DNA of 64,000 nt from NCBI GenBank assembly GCA_019828595.1, contig JAHQRK010000013.1, positions 1,147,501 through 1,211,500 on the forward strand, written 5' to 3'. The position numbers were made by a program, and so were the translations under genes. A model generated the notes under the pieces. That model did not search any database. It was not told where the DNA came from and saw only the letters and a list, made by a program, of their open reading frames with translations. Below, in pieces: positions 1 through 8,463 of this stretch. How positions within the stretch are numbered: the first letter of the stretch is position 1; every line of letters starts with the position of its first letter. This DNA comes from Aphanomyces cochlioides (Eukaryota; Oomycota; Saprolegniomycetes; Saprolegniales; Verrucalvaceae).

Positions 1-1190
1 AGACGATTGTTAGTAGATTCTGGTAAGTCGCTTCGATTCGACAGCCCAGTCCAATTTGGAATCGAATGAATAATACACTGTGGATTGTATTTCTTAGGTC
101 AATGCATATAAATCCTCAAGCGATAGGCTTCAACAATGAGGTTCACAAATGCAGTCGTTTCCAGGATTTGTTTCATACAAATTCCAATATGCCAAGTGCA
201 CAAAATTGAAAAAAATATCAAACATGTCGAAAATATCAAGCGCGCTTTCAAGAGCTTGAAAGCGCGCTCGCTTTAATCGCATAAAAAGCACACGCATCAA
301 TATCTGTAGGCCATGTTGGATCTTTGTCCCGTTTAGCTATGTGTGTGTGAGGTCCGAGGTTGGACTCGTCGTGTGTCGAGGATAAAAACAGTCTATCATG
401 AAAACACCGACTTCTTCGGGGTATCTCGGCCATGTCTTCTCCAAATGCGACGTGTGTGGTCTAGGATGAAAGCTGACATTCAGACGCAGAATTAATTTAT
501 TAAAATGAAACGTTCAATTTAAGTATGACGCTTTCTATGGGCGATCGAAGATTTTCAAAAATATTGGTGCCCGTTCTTATGTGGCCAGAATAATAGTGAA
601 TTTTAATATACAGCTTCTATTAATATAGTCTTCTAGTCACAGCATCACTCAGACATATCACTGTGTTATCTACAAAATCACACCGAAGTTGTATTTCTGG
701 CGATGGAGCCAATCATGTCTTAGATAAATCAAATGAATGGATTTTGATTGGGTAAAATTACTACTCAGTAGAATATTTTGGGATTTTATCGTGATGCAAA
801 TCACACTGAAAGTGTGCTCCAGGGTGTGGTAAAACTGGCCAATCAGGTGCCAAATCACACCAAAAATCACACCCGGCTGATGATATTGATGCCCGTCCAG
901 CGTAATCATAACATTTATGGACTGCATTAGATGCTGCACGACTCGATTTTGCTGTTTTCTACCGAGACATCTAATATATGACTGAGGTTGTCTCCTGTGT
1001 TTTGTGATCATTTAGCTTTTTGTCGGTGGCTGAGAGATGATGCAGTCGCACAACATCTCTATCAGCGTACTATATGAATTCTTTCATTTGTTCTGGTGAA
1101 AACAGGCCAGGTTTGGCTTTGTCTGTACTGACAAGTCTCCTAGCGACTGACATAGAAGTGATTTGTAGATTTTTATACAGTCTGGACATA
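1..1190. other. intergenic, no gene recognised
   Basis: No open frame here resembles a known protein and no RNA gene is recognisable. The only structure I can support is the palindrome at 239-268. This is the flank of the Merlin element that begins at 1199. Confidence 0.6.
239..268. repeat. perfect palindrome, 14-bp arms
   Basis: The arms AGCGCGCTTTCAAG (239-252) and CTTGAAAGCGCGCT (255-268) are exact reverse complements separated by two bases. It could form a hairpin or cruciform. No flanking gene gives it a function. Confidence 0.85.
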
Positions 1191-2141
1191 GGAATAATGG
1201 CGCTTCTCAAAACCAACCCCACTGGAGTGTACAAACAATTGTAGTTATCCGGTTAATTATCCAGATAACAATAGAGAAGTTCCCGCGGATATCCGGATAG
1301 AAATAAGGAAGTTTCCATGGATTTCCGGATATTCAAAGGGATGTTTCCATGGATATCCACAGAACAAACTGAAATTGAATGCAACGAAAACTGTCATGTA
1401 TTAGATGTAGGTTTTACGAATAGCTAACACTAAACCTTTAAAATACATACTACCTGTTGCGTTTTCAGGGAAGTACCAGCTGCGCCACATGAACTGATCC
1501 AGGTAGGATTGCAAGTCGTCAGTTCACCTCGTCAGTACACCGAATCACTTCTTCGTTCTGCAGTCGACACCGCCAAACAGCCAGCGGTCTTCGTGCTGGG
1601 TACCGCGGCCATACTTCGACTTTTTCTTGAGCGAGGTTTCGTCGATCTCAACGATTGAGCCAACCCCTCCAATCTAATAAATCGTGAGAATTTATAGCAT
1701 ATCATATGTCAGAGGTACCTTGACAGTGCATGCACGCATCTCGTCGGAGCAGATTTGACGGCATTTCTTGCTCCATGTACTCAAGGTCGTTTGGGATATG
1801 TTAAAGTCATCACACATTGCTTGTGATGACTTCATTGTTGCCCAGTAATACAGGATCCTGACAAGTCGAGCAATAGGCATGCTCGACTTGGCAAAGAATG
1901 AGCTGCTTCTGAGGCCACGCTCGGTTGCGCAACCCGCTCGATGGCAGCGCCATCGCATCCGGGCCATGCTGAGGTGCATTTCGTCGGAGCGACTTTTGCT
2001 TTAGCGACTTTTGAGCATGTCGCAGATTGACGAAGTCGCTGGAGGACAGCGACTTCTGACTTGAAAATTCGACGAATATTTACCAATCAGTTTAATTGAT
2101 GCGTTCATACACTGACTTCCTTTCGACTCGGCATTGCATCA

Positions 2142-2940
2142 ATGGAGCCATCAATCTCGCCTGAGGCGACAGAATCAACGCTGGATGAGCTCGCGAACTC
2201 ACTGATGGAAAGCCAGCCCACGTGTTTGAAGCAAGCCAGGCGAGCCAAGCCGGCGAAGAATGAATCGGCGTCGGAGAAAGCACCCAAGACAGTGTGGACG
2301 ACTGACATGGTAAGAACGCTGTTGGACAAGCGTTGGGATGATTTTGCAGCAAGCTTCGAGCTTAATCGAAGCGCTGCCCAGCTGTCGTTGTTGTGGGGAA
2401 AGATTGCCCTCGCAATAAACATGCCACGGAACAAACGTCCCTGCTCTGGCTGTCAAGAATAAATATTCTAGTCTAAAGCGTGAGTATACTGCGATACGAC
2501 TTGCCGAGAAAGCCACTGGAAATGAGGTCAAAATAGTCTACCCGCCTTATTGGGACGATTCTGTCGCGGCTCTCGGCGACAAGTCTGGACTTGGCCATCA
2601 TGATTATGCCCATGGATCAAAACATGTTGATGTCGAAAGTGAAGAAAGTTCAAAAGACAACATCAACATCAATCGGCAAGCCATTATTGACGCAGAAGTC
2701 TCTCGACAAAGGGCAAAGCGCTCAAAGAAACTTGATATTGGACAAAGTCTAGTTGCTCTTGGAGAGAGCCTTGCAGAGGGAATGAGAGGGCTGCGAAATC
2801 CTCCAAGCACAAGTACTACCTCTTCAATTGAAACCAACAAGCTTCTAGTTGCAATTGACAAATTACAAGTTGCAGTGGACCAAAGCTCAATGATCCAAAG
2901 TAAATTGCTTGAATTTTTACGACGACAGAATAAGGATTGA
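2142..2940 (+). pseudogene. Harbinger SANT/Myb-like DNA-binding protein, frameshifted
   Basis: The first frame (2142-2462) carries the trihelix/Myb-like segment WTTDMVRTLLDKRWDDF...LLWGKIALAIN. The next helix, VKNKYSSLKREYTAIR, is in the +1 frame from about 2440, and that frame stays open to the stop at 2938-2940, ending in a Leu/Lys-rich helix. In Harbinger elements this protein helps the transposase enter the nucleus and bind the ends. A single indel around 2430-2445 explains the break; no good intron borders are visible there. It is convergent with the transposase gene, 5 bp away. Confidence 0.7.
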
Positions 2941-2945
2941 GCTCA

Positions 2946-4076
2946 TTATCGTGGTAATAAAATGCATTCACTAAGGTATTGCTTAACAATCTCTCTTGTT
3001 GCTTTAGCTTTTTCACTATCACTGGTGTACTTCTCACTTGCAAGAACAGTATCGCCACCAAGGTGCATCCATTCTTGTTCACTGGGTTGACTTTCAGAGG
3101 GCTCTAAGTCTATAATCCAATTGTGGAGTACGAGTGTAGCTTCGATTGCAAGTGCCATTGTTTGAGGAGTTTGAAATTCAAGAGGCTTTTTGAACAAGCG
3201 AAATTTATTTTTCCACAAGCCAAAGCTTTGTTCGACAACATTTCGAGTGCGAGTGTGGACTAAATTGTGGTGTGCGTTGCCTTCGTCCATATCAGGAACA
3301 ATTTGGTAAGGGGTTAAGACATGCGGCAAGAGAGTAAAGCCAGCGTCGGCCAGAAGGAATCCACCATGGGGTATAATACGACAGGATCCAAAGATGAAAT
3401 TTTTGAAGAGCTTGCGGTCGTTCTGGGAACCAGGGCGAAGGGAATAAGCCATAAATCGTTTCTTGTCATCAACAACTGCCAACAGGTTAAACGCAGGGAA
3501 TCCCTTGCGGCAGTACCAGCCTTCATGCTGTTGAAATCTCTTAATGATGATTAGGCATCCATCAATGGCGCCGTACACGCTTGGAAATCCAGGAATAGAT
3601 ACAAAACCAGCAGCAATTGACAACCATGATGGCATTGTGGAGGGCAATGTAACCGTCGCTTTCAGATGTGTGTGTTGTAAAAGCAGTAAAATTTCCATTA
3701 TGTACTCGTATGCCTTTGTTTTGCCAATTCCAAACACGAGAGCGTCACACTCCAATCCATCACAATGCGTCAAATAATAAAGAGGCACGGCAGTACGATC
3801 CACAATATCAAAGTGAGATGAGCCATGCAACGGGCGATGTAGTGTTGTCCACGACTTTGTGATTTGATCTGCGATGGCAAAGAACGTAGATCTAGAGCAG
3901 CGCAAGTATCGCACGAACCAGCCGTTTTTGCCTTTGCTGGCTCTTATTGCTGGCCAAACGGACAGTCCTTCACCAACATAGTCGTTCTTTCGTTCCGCTT
4001 GAAATGTCCGTCCATCCAACAATGCTACGGTTGCGGCAACAACAGCGACAGTGCATACGAGAGGGAGAACGTCCAT
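2946..4076 (-). CDS. PIF/Harbinger DDE transposase
   Basis: 376 residues, uninterrupted. DDE_Tnp_4-type catalytic core: first Asp in VYGAIDGCLI, second Asp in LLADAGFTLL, and the Glu in RNVVEQSFGLWKNKFR, in the order and spacing of Harbinger transposases. Upstream there is a hydrophobic N-terminal stretch (VLPLVCTVAVVAATVALL) that is odd for a nuclease, so the true start may be an internal Met or a missing exon. The enzyme cuts and pastes the element, with TWA target duplications known for the family. The frame is intact while its SANT partner is broken, so mobility of this copy would depend on partner protein from elsewhere. Confidence 0.85.
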   Translation of the reverse strand: MDVLPLVCTVAVVAATVALLDGRTFQAERKNDYVGEGLSVWPAIRASKGKNGWFVRYLRCSRSTFFAIADQITKSWTTLHRPLHGSSHFDIVDRTAVPLYYLTHCDGLECDALVFGIGKTKAYEYIMEILLLLQHTHLKATVTLPSTMPSWLSIAAGFVSIPGFPSVYGAIDGCLIIIKRFQQHEGWYCRKGFPAFNLLAVVDDKKRFMAYSLRPGSQNDRKLFKNFIFGSCRIIPHGGFLLADAGFTLLPHVLTPYQIVPDMDEGNAHHNLVHTRTRNVVEQSFGLWKNKFRLFKKPLEFQTPQTMALAIEATLVLHNWIIDLEPSESQPSEQEWMHLGGDTVLASEKYTSDSEKAKATREIVKQYLSECILLPR

Positions 4077-4143
4077 GAAGAAGTGATGAAGAAGTGAGTC
4101 GCTGTCTGGCTTTGTATCATTTCATCCAATTGGAAAAATCTAC

Positions 4144-4207
4144 TTGCAAAAGTCGCTCCAGATCATCTCAAACGACCTGTCCGAGGTCGTCTGGAGCGAC
4201 TTTTGCA
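4144..4207. repeat. subterminal inverted repeat of the Harbinger element
   Basis: TTGCAAAAGTCGCTCCAGA (4144-4162) is inverted at 4189-4207. The core GAGCGACTTTTG also occurs at the outer inverted repeats, and GCGACTT variants occur several times at 1990-2060. This is the layout expected of transposase-binding sites. Confidence 0.7.
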
Positions 4208-4744
4208 AAACACGATGGAAACTATTTTGATTGGCTCGATTTTCAGAAACCGCTGCGACAAAAGTCGCTCCGAACTGGCCCTTAGGACAACTCATTTTAT
4301 TACGAATTAGTCCTACCTAGTAATGGAGTGAGTGTGATTCATCAACATATTGGACTTACTCTCATGCACCATTCTACAGCGGTGATCTCGTTGACGGTTT
4401 CCTTCATGACCTCGTCGAACGTGTAGTCCGAGAGATCGGACAAGTCATACAGACTGTCCATTGCAAATTTGAAAATGCATGTCTTGTGAAGTGAATGGCC
4501 CTTATTGTTTGTGTTTAGTGGGGTTAGAATGGAGTGGTATCCTTTTTCTAAGTATATGAAATGGATCGTTCTCTGTCAGTGGCGCGCAACAGTGCGGCCG
4601 ATTGGAGTTGATAACGTATCCGGATAATTATTTATTTTATCCGGAAATATTGTTAGCTTGCATGTTGTTCGGATAATTATCCGGATTGTTTGATACAGGT
4701 CACAAGTCTCCAGTGGGGTTGGTTTGGAGGAGCGCCGGAATAAT

Positions 4745-5503
4745 GCATTTCGAACAGCTATCTAGCCATAAAATGTTCATTGTCACGATTAATTTTCAGC
4801 AACTTTGAGCGTGCATTCTCCGTACACAGCACGCACATTCGCTGTGCTTCAGTCTAGAGACATGCAATATTTCGCCTGCGACCATTCTCTTTCGACGTTT
4901 TCCGCCACTTCAACTCAACGCTGACATGGAGCTCACTACATGCTGCGTACTTATTTGTGTAATTATACAATATTATCTGTTGTTCCTGGTGTATATCAAC
5001 ACAATACCTATGCATCGACCATCTAGACTCGACTAGTGTTATCGCCCTCGACGTCGCCTTGCTGTCTTGGGTTTTGTCGACAACAAGAGTACTTTCAATT
5101 TTAGCCAATCATGTAATGGTGTGATTGGCAGTGTGATGTTTCGAAAGAACGGTCGTGATAAAACAAAGCATCAAACCTCCACATTTACAGAGGATTCTCT
5201 TTGATGTCCATTTCACAGAAGTCACATAGTCTAAAGCAAATGAAGAGTCCTTAGACTAGCGTCATGAAGAGTATGCTTCGAGGAACGAATGTGCTCTTTC
5301 TTCAGCCAGAGGCATCACGGTGGGACTACTAGACAGGATTGAAATTTCTTCGCAACTGACGAGGTGTCCAACTTTGGCAAATACGTACCTCAACATCCCA
5401 GTAATCAAGGATCATCACTAACCTCGACGTTTTCAACCTTCCTTACATTATCTTTGTCATGAGGAACCATCCCATTCAACTGCACTTCGGTAAAACCTAT
5501 CAT
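4745..5503. other. intergenic, nothing recognised
   Basis: No credible gene, RNA or repeat was found between the Merlin element and the tandem repeat at 5504. Confidence 0.5.
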
Positions 5504-5861
5504 GGAGAGCTATTGTACATATTCTACCGAGGCTTGGATCCATGAATTTCAACATGAGAGTGTCGACGACGGTGTTCAAGCTCATGGGAGTGAATCTTGT
5601 GTAGGTTGGACTTTGTACGCCATCTCGATTTCAAATGGGAGACAAACTTAAATGACAACATCCTAGACCGAAACTCGTGTCATGTAGAGCCATTGCACAT
5701 GTTCTACCAAGGCTTGGATCTAGAAATTCCGATATGAGAGTGTCGACGACGGTGCTCAAGCTCATGTGAGTGAATGCTGTGTTCGTTGGACTTTGTACAT
5801 CATCTCGATTTCAAATGGGCGACACACTTCAGTGGAATTATTGTAGGCTGAATCTCGGTTA
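5504..5861. repeat. two imperfect direct repeats, period about 179 bp
   Basis: The block starting near 5504 is repeated near 5683. Shared words include TTCTACC (5522 and 5701), GAGAGTGTCGACGACGGTG and CATCTCGATTTCAAATGGG. The second copy runs into the region just upstream of the beta-lactamase-like gene start (5920), so it may hold promoter or 5' UTR sequence. Confidence 0.75.
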
Positions 5862-5919
5862 CCAAAGCGAGGCTAGTCGATGTAGTGGTTCATTTCCAAT
5901 TTCGCAGCCAAGTGGAAAG

Positions 5920-7282
5920 ATGAAGCTGATTCAAGCAATGCTAGCTATGATCTACGCAGTGGGTTGCGCTGTTGCTCAAGACTCTGTCGATGCTAAAGTC
6001 AAGCGTGCTACCGATTTTATTCAAAATCAACTCATGGAGGCGAAAATTCCGGGCATCGATCGTCTACCAGAACAAGGTCTCGTCCGATGGATCTGTCGTT
6101 CTCGACTGACAATTTTCCGTTAGACTGTACTTGCTCAAGGCTTTGGCACCAAGGAGGTAGCGCAATTTTGACTTATCGGTCTAAAGGAGTCGTTGATCCT
6201 AGTTTGGCAATCCTGATGCAACTGTGCTTGATAAGACTTTGTTTCAATCCAACACGAAGACATTCATTGCTGTCGCCCTTGCGAAACTCAAAGGCGACAA
6301 CAAATTGAATTGGATTGACCCTGTGGTGAAGCACCTGCCATGGTTTCAACTCTACGACAAGTATGCTCAAAAGTTCACGACCATTCAAGACTTTTTGACG
6401 CACAATTCGGTATTTGGGGACCATAAAGGCGACCTACCGACAAACTTGGGCGAATTCGGCAACGAAAGGCAATCGGTGGAAGCTCTAAAATACCTCGAGA
6501 CGTCCCGTCGCGTTTGAGCGGGTTTCGCCTACTCGAATTTGGGGTACAATGTCTTGGGCCAAGTCATCGAAGCTATTTCAGGGCAAACATGGCACGACTA
6601 TCTCCGGGATGCCATTTGGACGCCACTCGGGATGACGTCTACGTATGGCTACGCCGACGCAGCCCCTTCTGGGGAACGCTCTTGGGGCCATGTTATTTGC
6701 AATGGAACTGTTGCTGGTCTGTACGACGTGGCATCAACGATTGGAGGTTATGGCGATCCTTGGGCTGCGGGCTCGATTTTATCGTCAGCAAAAGACATGG
6801 CGACCTTCTCAAAGTTTATCCTGGCCAAAGGCAGCCCACTCTTCAAGTCATCGGCAGTCATTTCCGAATTAGTGACTGGACACCTCAGCTATAGCATGAC
6901 CAAATTGTCAGCGACGCTGAATGGTTTTGAATTTGAGCCAGACGGCAACGCTGTTGCAGCAGGCTATGGCTTTGACATTGTCGGTCAGATTTTGTTTGGC
7001 CATCGCTATTTCACAAAAATGCCAAGTCAAATTGGTTATGTTCCAGACGCTGGCTTGGCTGTGACTGTCATGTGGAACGCCAATCATGACAAGGGACTTG
7101 CAAGCGAACAATTCAGATTGTCGTGGATGGCATCGTACCTTGCGGGCATTTTCCTTGACGTTGACCAGACCAAATTGAGTCTAGAATTCCAATCTGCCAT
7201 GGATTCGTCCAACACAACTCATTCCATTCAAGACTTGCGACGCCCATTTCTTTGACGGTAAACCTTGGCCAACTGACAACAC
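5920..7282 (+). pseudogene. secreted serine beta-lactamase-like (class C/penicillin-binding fold) gene, 5' part
   Basis: It starts MKLIQAMLAMIYAVGCAVAQ, a clear signal peptide. Class C-type motifs follow: SxxK as SNTK in FQSNTKTFIAVALAKL and YxN as YSN in FAYSNLGYNVLGQVIEAISG. The frame is broken: a shift between about 6090 and 6220, an in-frame TGA at 6515-6517, and a shift near 7230 into the frame reading DAHFFDGKPWPTDNT up to the insertion point. Family members hydrolyse peptides, esters or lactams; the eukaryotic substrate is unknown. The Polinton then interrupts the gene, and the 3' part continues at 25224. Several lesions away from the insertion show it is a dead gene. Confidence 0.8.
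7277..7282. repeat. Polinton target-site duplication, left copy
   Basis: CAACAC directly precedes the left terminus AGAGAATATC and is repeated directly after the right terminus at 25224-25229. Six base pairs is the duplication length known for Polintons. Confidence 0.95.
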
Positions 7283-7461
7283 AGAGAATATCTGTTAAAG
7301 GTATATCGTGGCCACTTCAAAATTCTAACGACGAGAAGCATTAGTAAAGCATCATCCATTAGCTACGGAGTGATTCTCACCCATTTCAAAAAAACATACG
7401 CTAGAGACATCCTCAACGAAAAACACAATTAACACTTATGGAAGTGTCCAAAGGCAAAATG
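7283..7461 (+). repeat. Polinton left terminal inverted repeat
   Basis: It begins AGAGAATATCTGTTAAAGG and matches the reverse complement of 25045-25223 over 179 bp. The only differences are three substitutions near 7414-7418 (AACG here, GAGC in the other arm). Confidence 0.97.
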
Positions 7462-7483
7462 ATCACCACTCAGAGCATTTTGC
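7454..7483. repeat. hairpin at the inner edge of the left TIR
   Basis: GCAAAATG (7454-7461) pairs with CATTTTGC (7476-7483) around a 14-nt loop. The same stem and nearly the same loop recur at 8044-8071. The right TIR lacks the second arm. Confidence 0.75.
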
Positions 7484-7490
7484 ATCATGA

Positions 7491-7700
7491 TCATTTATCA
7501 ACACGAAGCAAAACACGAAAAATACTGTTATCAAGCTTAACATCAATAACACTCACAAATGAAAATGGATAGAATCTCTGTTTGTTTCTAGCTTGAATAA
7601 TGAACTCATAACCAGAATCTTTGAGAACATTTCTAAGCGCGATGTATCGAACTCGTTTCACTTTTCTAAGCTCTCTTGCAAATTCTCTGACTGCAGTCAT
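7491..7700 (-). CDS. small Polinton protein of unknown function
   Basis: 69 residues starting MTAVREFARELRKVKR; I chose this Met (7700) over the one at 7766, which would overlap the divergent gene at 7729. It has a basic helical N-terminus and a beta-like C-terminus (FVSVIDVKLDNSIFRVLL). No family recognised. It is divergent from the next gene with about 28 bp between them, so both would share a promoter region rich in TATA. It is AT-rich like the other viral genes. Confidence 0.5.
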   Translation of the reverse strand: MTAVREFARELRKVKRVRYIALRNVLKDSGYEFIIQARNKQRFYPFSFVSVIDVKLDNSIFRVLLRVDK

Positions 7701-7728
7701 TTTTCTATATAAACAATAATATAAAAAG

Positions 7729-7980
7729 ATGACTAAAATACTAACATTTGAGATATCGCCGCTCATAGGTAAGAAGTATCGAGCTTATCTCAGCAATAAA
7801 AAACACGTTGATTTTGGTTCTAGCGATTACCAACAATATCGTGATTCAACCCCTATAAAAGCGTATAGTGATTTAGATCATAATGATCCAGAGAGAAAGA
7901 GAAGATATTACCTTAGACACAAGAAAAACTATCCCAAGTACAGCGCGGATTGGTTCTCGAAGACTTTTCTTTGGAATTGA
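7729..7980 (+). CDS. DUF5754-like small viral protein
   Basis: 83 residues. The pattern KKYRAYLSNKKHVDFGS...DYQQYRD...YSDLDHNDPERKRRYYLRH ending in WFSKTFLWN is the one I know from short proteins of large DNA viruses and polinton-like viruses (DUF5754). Function is unknown; the basic, aromatic composition would suit nucleic-acid binding. It is the first rightward gene of the element and is followed by a diverged copy of TIR-derived sequence. Confidence 0.65.
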   Translation: MTKILTFEISPLIGKKYRAYLSNKKHVDFGSSDYQQYRDSTPIKAYSDLDHNDPERKRRYYLRHKKNYPKYSADWFSKTFLWN

Positions 7981-7984
7981 ACAA

Positions 7985-8075
7985 CCATTTCAAAAATAAC
8001 AAACGTTAGACACATTCTCAAGCAAAAACTCAATCGAACGATGCAAAATGATCACCCCTCAGAGCATTTTGAATC
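7985..8075 (+). repeat. diverged internal copy of the inner TIR sequence
   Basis: About 90 bp repeat, in direct orientation, the inner half of the left TIR and the sequence just beyond it: CCATTTCAAAAA, a GTTAGACACATTCTC-like block, GCAAAATGATCACC and CTCAGAGCATTTTG. The stem CAAAATG/CATTTTG (8044-8050 and 8065-8071) is conserved although the surroundings have diverged. Confidence 0.75.
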
Positions 8076-8186
8076 ACAAACATTCCTTCAATGGAGTGAA
8101 AATTGATAAGCCGTAAAACATAATATTCTATTTCATATGATCTTGAACAATAATTATGTATAGTATAATACAACAAATATTTACAA

Positions 8187-8342
8187 ATGGCTCCACCAAA
8201 GAAATCACCTGAAGAGAAAAAACCCAGATCTCAGGTGAATCACGATTATTACTACAAACATCAACAACGCATCTTGGATCGAATTAATGCTAGAAATCAC
8301 TACAAAAGAGAAATCAATTTGTTAAGACAAATCAATGTTTAA
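8187..8342 (+). CDS. small basic Polinton protein
   Basis: 51 codons, MAPPKKSPEEKKPRSQVNH...YYYKHQQRILDRINARNHYK. It is Lys/Arg-rich and probably one long helix; similar short Tyr/Lys/Arg proteins are common in polinton-like elements, but I cannot name a family. An AT-rich leader precedes it. Function unknown. Confidence 0.45.
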   Translation: MAPPKKSPEEKKPRSQVNHDYYYKHQQRILDRINARNHYKREINLLRQINV

Positions 8343-8463
8343 GACACTTACAGAATTTTGATATTTTCCAAGCTATATTTTTTTTATTGCAACTCATATA
8401 CATCTTCAAGAAAAACAATTTGATCTTGAAAGAAAAATTGTAATTATATAGATCTGAAAAATT

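Larger units (their letters stand above)
1970..4281. mobile_element. PIF/Harbinger DNA transposon
   Basis: It contains the two divergent-type genes of Harbinger elements, a SANT/Myb-like protein and a DDE transposase, here transcribed towards each other. The right end reads ...CTCCGAACTGGCCC followed by TTA (4282-4284), the usual Harbinger terminus and target site. The matching inner repeat CGGAGCGACTTTTG is at 1985-1998 and, inverted, at 4259-4272. The outermost bases of the left end are diverged or lost, so its exact start is uncertain. It lies inside the Merlin transposase gene. Confidence 0.75.
1468..4461 (-). pseudogene. Merlin (ISXO2/IS1595-like) transposase remnant, spliced and interrupted
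   Basis: Read on the minus strand. Exon 1 (4461-4360, 34 codons, starts MDSLYDLSDL) ends at a GTAAGT donor (4359-4354). After the Harbinger insertion the frame resumes near 1967 with a zinc-ribbon-like WRC...C stretch and SFFAKSSMPIARLVRILYYW, typical of the N-terminal part of IS1595 transposases. A short GT...AG intron (about 1719-1675) separates this from IVEIDETSLKKKSKYGRG, which holds the first catalytic Asp, and WLFGGVDCRTKK. The frame then breaks. The family's C-terminal signature LQSYLDQFMWRSWYFP follows almost at once (1515-1468), so the middle of the catalytic domain, with the remaining catalytic residues, is deleted. It cannot encode an active enzyme. Confidence 0.75.
1199..4736 (-). 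mobile_element. Merlin-family DNA transposon, defective, split by a Harbinger element
   Basis: The ends are inverted repeats of 29 bp (1199-1227 and 4708-4736, two mismatches) beginning GGCGCT. They are flanked by the 8-bp direct repeat GGAATAAT at 1191-1198 and 4737-4744, the duplication length known for Merlin (IS1016/IS1595-like) elements. The interior on the minus strand holds pieces of an IS1595/ISXO2-type transposase. Repeated ATCCGGATA-like palindromic sequence lies just inside both ends (about 1245-1370 and 4615-4690). A Harbinger element occupies roughly 1970-4281, between transposase exons. Confidence 0.8.

Noticed and set aside
1961..1966. GGGCC at 1961 as the exact left end of the Harbinger element
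   Set aside because: The same bases encode the Merlin transposase (MARMRWRC), and no TTA-type duplication precedes them; the match to the right end GGGCC is probably chance.
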